DNA of 64,000 nt from Pseudomonadaceae bacterium (GCA_024743175.1 JANSXA010000001.1:1-64000); one strand, 5' to 3'. Shown: positions 52,405-61,450, counted from the first letter of the stretch. The notes: a model not told the origin generated them from the letters alone. Made by a program: numbers and translations.

Positions 52405-53310
52405 ATGATTGCGTCTCAGGCTGAGCTGACCCAACAGCTCCTCAATTCCGGGCTCTGGATATCGTCGAAAGTGAATGGCGTCTTTGGTTGGGGGCAGGGT
52501 TTTGAGACAGTCATCTCTGCGCTGGACAGTCGAATTACGCAATTTTCAGAAGCGGATGCTGCTACCTCGATCAACTTTCCGCCTATCCTTGATCGCAGTA
52601 TTCTTACCCGTACCGGCTACCTGCATTCGTTTCCAGAGTTGTGTGGTTCGGTACACAGTTTTTGTGGCTCGGAGCATGAACATCAGGCATTACTCACGGC
52701 AGTGGAAGGTGACGCTGACTGGAGCCCGCACGTTAAACAGACTGATGTCGCGTTGACGCCGGCGGTTTGTTATCCCCTTTATCCCACACTCTCAGGAACG
52801 CTACCTGAAGACGGTGTGCTTTACAGTCTTTCATCGTATGTGTTTCGGCATGAACCCTCGCTTGACCCTGCGCGGCTGCAGGCTTTCAGAATGCGTGAAA
52901 ATGTTCGTCTGGGTAATCAGGCACAGGTGGTGGCCTGGCGCCAGTTGTGGATGGACAGAGCGCTATCACTTCTGACTAGTCTTGAGCTTGATGTTGAGCT
53001 GGATATTGCAACCGATCCTTTTTTTGGGCGGGGCGGTAAAATGATGAAAGCCAACCAGAAGCAGGATGAGGGAAAATTTGAAATCCTCTGTCCTATTACG
53101 TCTGCTGAAGAGCCAACTGCTATCGCTTCGTTTAACTATCATCAGAGCAAATTTTCTTCTGTGTTTGAAATTCTGTTAGCAGATGGTGAGCTGGCGCATA
53201 GCGCTTGCATTGGCTTTGGCCTGGAGCGATGTGCTCTTGCGCTGTTCTCCACTCACGGTATGGCATTGGAAACCTGGCCTGCTGCGGTCCGTCAAGAGCT
53301 AGGGCTTTAG
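52405..53310 (+). CDS. amino acid:[carrier protein] ligase (SerRS-like class II synthetase homologue)
   Basis: A 301-residue protein resembling the catalytic core of atypical seryl-tRNA synthetase without a tRNA-binding domain. Class II motif 2 is YVFRHEP..RLQAFRMREN, and motif 3 is IGFGLERCALALF with R275. Zinc ligands are expected at C122 (VCYPLYP), E165 (RMREN) and C268 (SACIGFG); their spacing matches the published ligands C131, E176 and C279 of the Bradyrhizobium enzyme to within two residues. These enzymes load glycine or alanine onto the phosphopantetheine of a carrier protein, here very probably the protein at 50934. Confidence 0.9.
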   Translation: MIASQAELTQQLLNSGLWISSKVNGVFGWGQGFETVISALDSRITQFSEADAATSINFPPILDRSILTRTGYLHSFPELCGSVHSFCGSEHEHQALLTAVEGDADWSPHVKQTDVALTPAVCYPLYPTLSGTLPEDGVLYSLSSYVFRHEPSLDPARLQAFRMRENVRLGNQAQVVAWRQLWMDRALSLLTSLELDVELDIATDPFFGRGGKMMKANQKQDEGKFEILCPITSAEEPTAIASFNYHQSKFSSVFEILLADGELAHSACIGFGLERCALALFSTHGMALETWPAAVRQELGL

Positions 53311-53315
53311 GTCAG

Positions 53316-54290
53316 ATGATGGCGCATGTTATTGATGTGGATGTACAGAGGTTTGCGCCCAGTCCACTGCATGCGCCGGACAGAAACTGGTATGAAGGCA
53401 ACTGTTACACAGATCTCTGGATTGCTGTACTCCATTGCCTTGGGCTCGAACCTCGCGCCTGCCTTGGTCCGACGTTGTCGTGCGGCTACAGCGCGGATCA
53501 GTGGACATTTTTCAAACCCTCTCCAGGCGATCTGCAACGCCTTTATGGTGGTGTTATTGAAGAGATGACCGTGTGGCGCAGTCTGCTGGCCCATTGTGAG
53601 GCACATGTAGCAGCAGGGCAGTTACCCCTTGTGGAAGTGGACGCGTTTTATCTTCCAGACACCGCGCAAACGGATTATCAGAAGAATCACAGTAAAACGA
53701 CGATTGCCGTAAATGCCGTAGATGCACAGAGAAAAACCCTTGAGTACTTTCACAATGCGGGTTACTTCGAGCTGACAGGAGGTGATTTCGACGGCATCTT
53801 CCGATTATCGGAAAAAGCCAGCGAAGGACATCTGCCACCTTATTGTGAAACGGTGAAACTGTCACATCTGATAAACCGACCCGATGTCGAACTTAAAAAG
53901 CTGGCTCGGGAGATGGCTGCTGAGCACATCAGAAGCAGGCCGCCTGGCAATCCAATAGCTGCGTTTGAGCAATCTCTGGAACAGGCTTTGCCTCAGCTGA
54001 TTGAGCGGGATGAAGACTATTTTCATGCCTGGGTGTTTGCTTCGCTGCGACAGCTGGGTGCGGGATTTGAGTTGGCAGCAATACATCTGCGCTGGTTAGC
54101 GGATGATCAAGAAACCGCGATAGATGAAGCAGCGCAACATTTTGATGCCATTGCAGAGACAGCAAAGATGCTGGTGATGAAAACCGCACGTATCGCGATG
54201 AGTGGTAAGACAAAGTCCCTTGCTGCGCCGTTAGCTCAAATGCAGGCAGATCTTGAAGCCGCTTATACGCTGGTCGACAGGCAGTTATGA
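53316..54290 (+). CDS. DUF1839 family protein
   Basis: A 324-residue protein from ATG 53316 (the frame is open from 53205). The family pattern is clear: NWYEGNCYTDLWIAVLHCLG, TLSCGYSADQWTFFKPSP, LVEVDAFYLPDTAQTDYQ, HSKTTIAVNAVD and YFHNAGYFELTGGDF. A conserved Cys near residue 27 and His-Lys in YQKNHSKT could form a catalytic site of papain or transglutaminase type; this is my reading and unproven. DUF1839 genes are regularly found beside SerRS-like ligases, so it may transfer the aminoacyl group from the carrier to an acceptor. It overlaps the GH2 gene by four bases. Confidence 0.85.
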   Translation: MMAHVIDVDVQRFAPSPLHAPDRNWYEGNCYTDLWIAVLHCLGLEPRACLGPTLSCGYSADQWTFFKPSPGDLQRLYGGVIEEMTVWRSLLAHCEAHVAAGQLPLVEVDAFYLPDTAQTDYQKNHSKTTIAVNAVDAQRKTLEYFHNAGYFELTGGDFDGIFRLSEKASEGHLPPYCETVKLSHLINRPDVELKKLAREMAAEHIRSRPPGNPIAAFEQSLEQALPQLIERDEDYFHAWVFASLRQLGAGFELAAIHLRWLADDQETAIDEAAQHFDAIAETAKMLVMKTARIAMSGKTKSLAAPLAQMQADLEAAYTLVDRQL

Positions 54291-56806
54291 ATACTCTGAT
54301 GACCAATCGACCTGAAAGAGTGGAATTGTCAGGTTGGGAGTACGCAAAATCTACGTTGGACAAATGTCTGACGCCAGCGGACTCACAGAATCTGGAATGG
54401 CATCCCGCCACGGTGCCTGGAACGGTTGCTTCTGAACTGCTGCGCGGGCAGTCAATCAACTACGACTCGGTTTTACCTCTGGATGATGATGACTTCTGGT
54501 ACCGCGGCAAGGTTGTTCTGCCGACTGATATGCCGGGCTCGGTTCAACTCCACCTTGACGGGCTGGCCACGTTTGCGGAAGTGTGGCTTGACGATAAATT
54601 GGTGTTACGCACGGATAACATGTTCTGCGCTCACGTGCTCGATGTTTCGAAACACGTGCAAGAGGCGGGTGTAGAACACTTCCTGAGCATCCGTTTCTGC
54701 GGCCTCAGCCCTTTTCTGGCACAAAAGCATCCGAGAGCAAAGTGGCGTACCGCTTTTGTACAGCACCGGAATCTGCGCTTTGTCAGGACTTCGCTGGTAG
54801 GGCGCACCCCTGGGATATCCCCACAGATACCTGTAGTGGGACCCTGGCGGCCTGTCTACTTCGAACTGAGGCAAGCGCCCTCGTTATCCGTCACTCGTCT
54901 TAATGCGATGCTCGTTGAAAACATTGGCGTGATTGATGTTGAACTTTCGGTGCGTGGTACGGAAGGTTTAGAGGCGGGTGACAGACTTTCTTTGAGGTGT
55001 GGAGACTGCACTACAGAACTGACCCTTGAGTCCACCATGGACGAGGTGTTAATCGCCAGCGGCCGCCTGGAAATAGATAAACCCGAGCTCTGGTGGCCGC
55101 ATACCCATGGGGCACCCCATACCTATGACATAGCGATTGATGGAACCGTAGGCGGGCGGGATGTCTCCCATAACCACAAGGGTATCGGCTTTCGCACAAT
55201 CGAATTTAAGGATCCTTTTGCCATTTGTGTAAACGGCTTGGAAATTTTCTGCAGAGGCGCCTGTTGGCGACCGATTGATTTTTTGTCGATGAATCCTGAT
55301 CCCGATGAAATGCGAAGAGTTCTGGATCTTGCTGTAGATGCAGGAATGAACATGCTGCGCATTACCGGTGAAACAGCATACGAAACAGATACGTTTTACA
55401 GCCTGTGCGATGAGCTGGGCATAATGGTCTGGCAGGACTTCATGTTTGCGCGGTTGGACTACCCGGTTGAGGATGAAAATTTTCTGAGCAGCATCACAAT
55501 CGAAGCTGCGCAACTGCTGCGGCGATTGTCGACTCATCCCTGTCTGACGATGCTGTGTGGAAACACAGAGGTTGCTCAAACTGCTGCTTTGTTGGGTCTG
55601 GATAAGGAGAAATGGTCGAACAGATGGTTTGATCAGTCTTTGCCATCACTTTGCCAGGAGCTTCTCCCGGCGGTTCCATACTGGCGCTCATCGCCTGACG
55701 GTGGCGATATGCCGTTTTATACAGATGAAGGGGCTTCACATTACTTTGGTGTGGGTGCGTATCGGCAGGAACTGGCAGACGCTGTTGTGAACGCACCTGT
55801 GTTTGCGTCAGAGTGTCTGGCGTTTGGTATTCCGCGCCTGGGCTCGCTGGACAAGTCGATAGATGTTCAAGCGCAAGTCAGTACACCAGCTGATGCCAAC
55901 GCCAGCTGGTCTTTTGGGGATGTTACTGAATATTATGCCTTACAGCGGTTCGGCTCAGATCTTACTGAGATGAAGGAATCGAATATAGATCGTTACCACC
56001 TGCTTTGTGGCATAGCCGTGGGTGAGGTAATGTACGACGTTCAGTCGCAGTGGCGTAGAAAAGGCATTGCTTGTAACGGTGCACTACATATTGCTTTGAA
56101 CGACGCAGCAGATGGTAATGGCTGGGGGCTGCTCGACAGCAGAGGCAATCCAAAGGCGCCGTACTTTTTTCTCAAGCGCGCCTGGAAGCCGCTGGCCTTG
56201 ATGATAGTTGATCAGGGTGTCAATGGACTGAAGCTGGTAGTGCACAACGATCGTCCAGAGGAATTTGTTGGGACCCTGAAACTGTCATTCTGTCGTTTAG
56301 ACGGCGTTGTTGTACATGGCGGTGAACTTGATCTCACGCTTGCTGCCAGAAGTACTCTTGAGTTGAGTGCTGAACATGTCATCGGGCACTTCATGGACTC
56401 CAGTTATACCTATCGGTTTGGTGCTCGGGCTTTTGATTACATAATTGGCGAGTTAGCCGGCGCGCAGGGAGACTTGGTTGGGGAGACATTCGTCTTAAGC
56501 GATGAGAGCCTGATTCTACCAGCCCAGAAGATCGAATTAGAGGTCGATGTGATCGAGCAAAAAAATGGAAGCCTTCACCTCGAACTACTGGCGTCTCGGT
56601 TCGTTCAATCGCTTACACTTGAATCCGACGGTTTCAACGTGAGTGATAACTGTTTTCACCTAGCACCAAACAGACCCAAAACTATCCAGGCCATACCAAG
56701 CCGTTCTGCTGGCAAGTTTCAATTGACTGCTAGAGGCTCTAACATGAACAACTCGGTTGTAGCTCCCGCTTCTATCGCAACTAGACGAATTCAGGTTTCA
56801 GGCTAA
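54287..56806 (+). CDS. cytoplasmic glycoside hydrolase family 2 (beta-mannosidase-like) protein
   Basis: An 839-residue protein with the GH2 plan: sugar-binding jelly roll (VPGTVASELL, FWYRGKVVLP), immunoglobulin-like domain, TIM barrel, and C-terminal beta domains. The barrel holds the likely acid/base Glu in MLCGNTEVAQ and the nucleophile Glu in VFASECLAFG, where beta-mannosidases have GNNE and SE(F/Y)G. Both glutamates are present, so activity is possible. No signal peptide is seen, which is odd for a degradative enzyme and suggests that it edits or transglycosylates an intracellular intermediate. Coupled to the genes on both sides. Confidence 0.85.
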   Translation: MNTLMTNRPERVELSGWEYAKSTLDKCLTPADSQNLEWHPATVPGTVASELLRGQSINYDSVLPLDDDDFWYRGKVVLPTDMPGSVQLHLDGLATFAEVWLDDKLVLRTDNMFCAHVLDVSKHVQEAGVEHFLSIRFCGLSPFLAQKHPRAKWRTAFVQHRNLRFVRTSLVGRTPGISPQIPVVGPWRPVYFELRQAPSLSVTRLNAMLVENIGVIDVELSVRGTEGLEAGDRLSLRCGDCTTELTLESTMDEVLIASGRLEIDKPELWWPHTHGAPHTYDIAIDGTVGGRDVSHNHKGIGFRTIEFKDPFAICVNGLEIFCRGACWRPIDFLSMNPDPDEMRRVLDLAVDAGMNMLRITGETAYETDTFYSLCDELGIMVWQDFMFARLDYPVEDENFLSSITIEAAQLLRRLSTHPCLTMLCGNTEVAQTAALLGLDKEKWSNRWFDQSLPSLCQELLPAVPYWRSSPDGGDMPFYTDEGASHYFGVGAYRQELADAVVNAPVFASECLAFGIPRLGSLDKSIDVQAQVSTPADANASWSFGDVTEYYALQRFGSDLTEMKESNIDRYHLLCGIAVGEVMYDVQSQWRRKGIACNGALHIALNDAADGNGWGLLDSRGNPKAPYFFLKRAWKPLALMIVDQGVNGLKLVVHNDRPEEFVGTLKLSFCRLDGVVVHGGELDLTLAARSTLELSAEHVIGHFMDSSYTYRFGARAFDYIIGELAGAQGDLVGETFVLSDESLILPAQKIELEVDVIEQKNGSLHLELLASRFVQSLTLESDGFNVSDNCFHLAPNRPKTIQAIPSRSAGKFQLTARGSNMNNSVVAPASIATRRIQVSG

Positions 56807-57753
56807 TGACTGTTACCAGCGAAAATGGAAGTAACATCGAATATCGGGCCGTTACAATCGTTATCGTATCGTACCAATCATTTGCCACTATCTTGTCTAC
56901 TTTAAGCTCAGTTTTTCGCTGCTATTCAGAAGGCCTGGCTGATTGCGTTGTCGTCGACAACTCCAGTACCGATGGTACGCAAGCGCTAATTCGCAAGCAT
57001 GCGCCTTGGGCGCAGTTTATCGAGGCCAACGAAAACTTAGGATTTGCCCGTGGGTGCAATCTGGGAGCACAAAGGGTTGAGACGCCATATACGCTGTTTC
57101 TAAATCCTGATGCAGAAATAGAACCTGTCGCATTGCAGGCCATGCTTGAATTCATCGAAGCCTCAGAAAATATCGGTATTGTAGGACCTGCAACCATCTG
57201 TAAACCGAATGGCTGCACTGAAGTACTTCAAATGACAGGTCCAATCCCAACACCTCGTTCGGTCTTACCTCCAAAAGTTGCAAAAGCTTTCGGTGAAGAC
57301 TTAGTCAAGCCGATCTACCCAGGTGACTCACCGTTTCAAACAGGTTGGGTGTGCGGCGCTGTGTTCTTGATACGAACAGATCTGTTGCAGAGACTGCAAG
57401 GATTCGACCCACGCTTTTTCCTGTATTGGGAAGAAACAGATGTGTGCCTCCGGGCGGCTGAAGCAGGATTCGAGGTTTGGGCAATGGGATCCGCTGTTGC
57501 CTATCATGTTGCTGGGGCTAGTTCGAAAGAAGATATGAATAAGATAAATGGGTGTATAGCTCGGCACTATTACCAGAGCCGACGCCTCTTCATGCTTAAA
57601 CATTATGGTTGGGGGAGTACAACTTCTGCGGAAATTGCTGAGTGGTTTTGGCTTTTGGGGCTGTCTTTGTTGGACTTCATTAGAGGTCGGGGGCTTTCGA
57701 GATTCAGAATAAGGCTACAAGCACCGCTGTTCAGTCTGCCGGGTGATGGTTAA
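56806..57753 (+). CDS. family 2 glycosyltransferase, rhamnosyltransferase-like
   Basis: A 315-residue GT-A enzyme with VTIVIVSYQS, VVDNSSTDGTQALI, NENLGFARGCNLGAQ, the DxD-type FLNPDAEIEP, and FYWEETDVCLRAAEAGFE (FFLYWEETDVCLR). This is the WbbL/rhamnosyltransferase subgroup, whose usual donor is dTDP-L-rhamnose; the rmlBACD genes 16 kb away could provide it. A hydrophobic C-terminal stretch (WFWLLGLSLLDFI) may touch the membrane. It overlaps the GH2 stop by one base (TAATG). Confidence 0.88.
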   Translation: MTVTSENGSNIEYRAVTIVIVSYQSFATILSTLSSVFRCYSEGLADCVVVDNSSTDGTQALIRKHAPWAQFIEANENLGFARGCNLGAQRVETPYTLFLNPDAEIEPVALQAMLEFIEASENIGIVGPATICKPNGCTEVLQMTGPIPTPRSVLPPKVAKAFGEDLVKPIYPGDSPFQTGWVCGAVFLIRTDLLQRLQGFDPRFFLYWEETDVCLRAAEAGFEVWAMGSAVAYHVAGASSKEDMNKINGCIARHYYQSRRLFMLKHYGWGSTTSAEIAEWFWLLGLSLLDFIRGRGLSRFRIRLQAPLFSLPGDG

Positions 57754-57758
57754 AGATT

Positions 57759-59675
57759 ATGACTGTGCGAATCACACCTGGCCCTTATAAACCTAGCTTT
57801 GGGCCAAACCAGATGCCTCTGTTTTTCGGAGAAGATGAAGAAAACATGGTTTTCGGTTGGTATCACAGCCCTGATTCGACCGCCGAAAATTCTCGTAAAG
57901 ATGTTGGTGTAGTTCTGTGTAACCCATTCGGATTTGAAGAAGTAGCAGCTCATCGAGGTATTCGCTCCTTCGCGTTGGAGTGTAGCGCGCTCGGTTTTCC
58001 GTGCGTGCGATTCGACTACCTCGGATGTGGTAACTCTGCGCAGGATGAATTCAAACCAGACCAGGTCGCTGACTGGATTGAGTCCATTAGGTTCGCAATT
58101 GAAACGACTAAACATTTAGGTGGAGTTGAGAAAGTTGTTTTGGTTGGTTTTCGTTTTGGTTTTTCACTAGCAGCAATCGCCAGTGTTGATAGGCAAGATG
58201 TTTTAGCGATGGTTGCCGTGTCTCCAGTTATCAGAGGGCGAGACTATCTAAGGGAACTGCGTTTGCTGACCTCGTTTGATGAAAACTCTTCTTGCGATTT
58301 GGCAGGAATTGCTTTAGCGCCCAACGGATTCATTGTTAGCAAAGCTACTGCTGTGGCTATTCAGAAAATAGACTTGGGGATGGTTAAACTAGGTACGAAC
58401 AAATTACATTTGATTGAGGAGTTGCGGATATCATCGAAAGTAGAAAAGTGGTTGCAAACTGTGCAAAGCACAGGAACGAGCATTGATACATCCCTTGCTG
58501 ATGGTTATCTGCAACTAGCGTCAGACCCCCAAACCTCGACAACACCACGTGTTCTATTCGACAGGATTCTTCAGTCTATAGAGAACTGGGGTGAGCTGGC
58601 TAACGATTATCATGTCGAATCAAGACAAGCTGCTGCTGGTCTGTTACCGAACCTGGTTTTGAGGCAGTCAAAACCCTGCAATTTTGCAGATAGAACTCAT
58701 TTTCCCTCGCTTAATGATGGAGCAGATCAATCAGATGATAGGTCCGAAACCGCTCTTTTAAAAGAGAGTATTGTGACTATTCCAGCGGGTCCAAATGGTT
58801 TGTTCGGATTGCTAACTGAACAGGATAACAGCACATCTCAGCGCGCGGTAGTTATTCTTAACGCCGGGGCGGTTCGTAATATCGGCCCTAACAGAATGTT
58901 TGTACTTCTCGCCAAAGCTTGGGCTGAAAAGGGTTATCGCGTTTTGCGATTGGATTTTTCTGGTATCGGTGATAGCCAAGATCGAGAAATTGATCAGAGG
59001 GGGGCATCATACGCAGAGAGTGTAGCTGAGGAATTGATTGGGGCAGTAGAATTTCTTCGGCAACAAGGTTGTTCAGAGATAACATTAGTCGGCCTATGCT
59101 CTGGTGCATACCACGCTTTCAGGGGTCTTGTTTCGGGTATGGATGTCCAGGCAGCTATTCTAATCAATCCCCTAGCCTTTGATCCGAAAGATCTTGATGA
59201 CTTGGAAGATAAAACATTTGCGACATACGAAGTCCTTAATCTCTTCGCGAACATCAAGCGTCAAATATTCACAAGGAAGTTTTGGTCGAAACTTCGGAAA
59301 GGTCAGCTCGACACCATTACACTTAGAAAGCTAGTTATCCGAAGAATTAAATTTTCCATTGATCTTGTAGTTAACGGTACTCTGAGAATGTTAAATCTAG
59401 GGCGCAGGAGCGACTTTGTAGAGAATGTGCGTAGTGTCTTGAGTTTGGGTAACTCGTTGCAGTTCTATTTTTCTGAATCCGATCCAGGACTAGAGCTCTT
59501 GGTTAAAAGGTCTGGAAAGACGCTGGCGGAGTTTCATGAAAGCAAGAATTTCGGTATTTGTTTGATACCTGACGCGGATCACACATTTACCAAATTCAAC
59601 GCTCGCACGCGACTCATAGAAGAGTTGATCAGATTATTGCAATTAGAACATCCGACAGTATCTAAAAACGAATGA
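57759..59675 (+). CDS. double alpha/beta hydrolase, related to exosortase-system hydrolases
   Basis: A 638-residue protein with two hydrolase domains in tandem. The first (about 15-230) has VVLCNPFGFEEVAAHRG, RFDYLGCGNS and VGFRFGFSLAA, where the nucleophile serine of GxSxG is replaced by phenylalanine (GFRFG). The second (about 345-625) has VVILNAGAVRNIGPNRM, RLDFSGIGDSQD and the intact-looking VGLCSGAYHAF (GLCSG), with a late DADHTFTK histidine. The half-domain patterns resemble the hydrolases attached to exosortase loci. So one half looks dead and one active. Five bases separate it from the glycosyltransferase gene. Codon use is more AT-rich than upstream. Confidence 0.8.
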   Translation: MTVRITPGPYKPSFGPNQMPLFFGEDEENMVFGWYHSPDSTAENSRKDVGVVLCNPFGFEEVAAHRGIRSFALECSALGFPCVRFDYLGCGNSAQDEFKPDQVADWIESIRFAIETTKHLGGVEKVVLVGFRFGFSLAAIASVDRQDVLAMVAVSPVIRGRDYLRELRLLTSFDENSSCDLAGIALAPNGFIVSKATAVAIQKIDLGMVKLGTNKLHLIEELRISSKVEKWLQTVQSTGTSIDTSLADGYLQLASDPQTSTTPRVLFDRILQSIENWGELANDYHVESRQAAAGLLPNLVLRQSKPCNFADRTHFPSLNDGADQSDDRSETALLKESIVTIPAGPNGLFGLLTEQDNSTSQRAVVILNAGAVRNIGPNRMFVLLAKAWAEKGYRVLRLDFSGIGDSQDREIDQRGASYAESVAEELIGAVEFLRQQGCSEITLVGLCSGAYHAFRGLVSGMDVQAAILINPLAFDPKDLDDLEDKTFATYEVLNLFANIKRQIFTRKFWSKLRKGQLDTITLRKLVIRRIKFSIDLVVNGTLRMLNLGRRSDFVENVRSVLSLGNSLQFYFSESDPGLELLVKRSGKTLAEFHESKNFGICLIPDADHTFTKFNARTRLIEELIRLLQLEHPTVSKNE

Positions 59676-59730
59676 TACAGACAATCGAGGAGATTCTTTC
59701 GCGGAGCCTCTATTAAATTAGGCGTTGTTA

Positions 59731-60837
59731 ATGTTGCGTATACGAAACTCATGTCTTTGGTTTGCTTCGACCTTAATAGTGCTAGTCACTGTTCTAGGAC
59801 TTAGTGAACTCCTACTCAGAAGCTCAGTATCGCTATCGTCCCTTGTAGATCCGAACGATCTCTATCCGAAGGTTTGGTATTTAGAAAATTTTGAGTCGGT
59901 GCAAAGTAGGGGGCGGCATCCTGTGCATGCTTCACACGAAGTACTCGGTTGGACCCATCGAAAAAACCTACGTGAGCCTGGCTTTTCTACCAACTCGTAT
60001 GGTTTGAGAGGTACTCGTGAGTATAGCTTCGAGCGGCAACCTGGAACCTCAAGAGTTGTTGTTCTCGGTGACTCATTTAGCGCTGGTTTCGGAGTAGAAG
60101 ACGAAGAAACGTTTTCTGCGCAGCTAGAGAGACTTATTCCAAATTCTGAGTTTCTTAATTTAGCTGTTAGCGGTTACGGAGTAGATCAGGCAGTCCTGAG
60201 GTGGGAAACGCTTGGCCGGCGTTTTCAACCTGACGTCGTTATTCTAGGTATTTTCATTCCGGATTTTCATCGCAATACAGGAACATGGTGGTTTGATGCC
60301 CCCAAGCCTCGCTTCTATATAGTGAATAATACACTGACAATTTCGAGCGAGGAGCTACCTCCGATGGAGGATGTAGAGGCAAATGTTCAACTAATACGAA
60401 ACGAACTCGATTCCTTGCTAAGACTTCCACGAGTTTGGATAGCCGGGCAATTTGTTTTCGATAGAGTCTTGCGGAAGCTACGGGGTTCGCGGGAAGCAGA
60501 TGCAACTTTTGTCGAGAAGCAAAACATCCTCGAATTGCTAATTTCGAGGTTAGCTGCTGATTGTGCAAAACGCGGAATTGATCTACTAATTCTAACAATA
60601 CCCACGGAATACTCCCCTTACCCGGATGAGGATCGGATCCTATCTTTCATAGTGAAGGCTGCTGAAAGCAATAACACGGCTTTACTTGCATTGGACCGTT
60701 TTTTGGGAACAAGTGCTGCTGAGCAGCGAAAAGAACCTGTTTTTGATGCTCAAACCGGTCACTGGTCTGCTTCGGGGCATAGACGCGTTGCAATCCAGGT
60801 GGCAGATTTTCTTAAGGCTGAGGGGCTTAGCGATTAA
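59731..60837 (+). CDS. membrane-anchored SGNH hydrolase-like protein
   Basis: A 368-residue protein with an N-terminal anchor (WFASTLIVLVTVLGLSELLL) and an extracytoplasmic SGNH/GDSL domain. Block I is VVVLGDSFSAGFGVEDEETF with the catalytic serine, block II-III is LNLAVSGYGVDQAVLRWE, and the C-terminal GHWSASGHRRVAIQVADFL holds the histidine. Such proteins O-acetylate or deacetylate exported polysaccharides. I prefer ATG 59731 (AGG eight bases upstream) over TTG 59725. It follows the double hydrolase by 55 bp and belongs to the AT-rich block. Confidence 0.82.
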   Translation: MLRIRNSCLWFASTLIVLVTVLGLSELLLRSSVSLSSLVDPNDLYPKVWYLENFESVQSRGRHPVHASHEVLGWTHRKNLREPGFSTNSYGLRGTREYSFERQPGTSRVVVLGDSFSAGFGVEDEETFSAQLERLIPNSEFLNLAVSGYGVDQAVLRWETLGRRFQPDVVILGIFIPDFHRNTGTWWFDAPKPRFYIVNNTLTISSEELPPMEDVEANVQLIRNELDSLLRLPRVWIAGQFVFDRVLRKLRGSREADATFVEKQNILELLISRLAADCAKRGIDLLILTIPTEYSPYPDEDRILSFIVKAAESNNTALLALDRFLGTSAAEQRKEPVFDAQTGHWSASGHRRVAIQVADFLKAEGLSD

Positions 60838-61450
60838 GTTTTCTCAGAATTATTTGGTAAATTTTTATTTCGTTCCCGTAGTTTAGGGTGGTATACGTCT
60901 TGGAGTTCTTTACCCAAGCCATCTGTCAGATATGCGATCACGATGAGAGTTTGAGTAGTCGGTTGTCACCTTCTTGTTACATTGTTGAACTTAGAGTGAT
61001 TCTGGACAATAGAAAATTTCAAATTAAGTGAGTGCCGGAGAGTAGTTTTGTAGTAAAAATGGAGAGCCTTGTCTTTGGACGATACGGCCAAGCTTCACTT
61101 TGATACAAACTTGAAGACCTCTTCGCTGCCTCCACCAATCTTTATGCGCAATTACATCTCTTAATAAACTGTTACCTTGTAGGTGTAGGTATTCTCAGCT
61201 TCCAACCCTATACTTGTGCTTCTGAAATGTTCCTAAATCTTCAAATTCATGGGCGCGTTCTGATGCTAGCCCATTTGTTGCAATCAGATGCAACATCTTC
61301 TGTAGAGTAAGGGAGACTACTAAGCGTGCGTCGGTTCAAATCCCTCGAAAAGACCTACTGGATTTAGTTGAATACATCCAATGCCTGTTTCTCAAAGAAA
61401 ATATTTGTTAAATCCGCCGCGTCGGTAAACAGGTAATTTGAAAGGCCATT
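60838..61450. other. 613-bp AT-rich gap without a recognisable gene
   Basis: No convincing ORF is visible on either strand. It holds a 7-base inverted repeat TGTTGCA / TGCAACA (61276-61282, 61289-61295) and a T-arm-like string GGTTCAAATCC at 61333-61343 whose flanks do not pair well. The gap probably carries the promoter of the GMC oxidoreductase gene and may contain debris of a former element. Confidence 0.5.

Noticed and set aside
55049-55579. Leftward open frame of 176 codons opposite the GH2 gene
   Set aside because: No motif or ribosome site, and the GH2 catalytic region is on the other strand.
61333-61343. tRNA T-arm-like string GGTTCAAATCC
   Set aside because: Only three of five stem positions pair, and no acceptor, D-arm or anticodon arm can be built around it, so it is not called as a tRNA.
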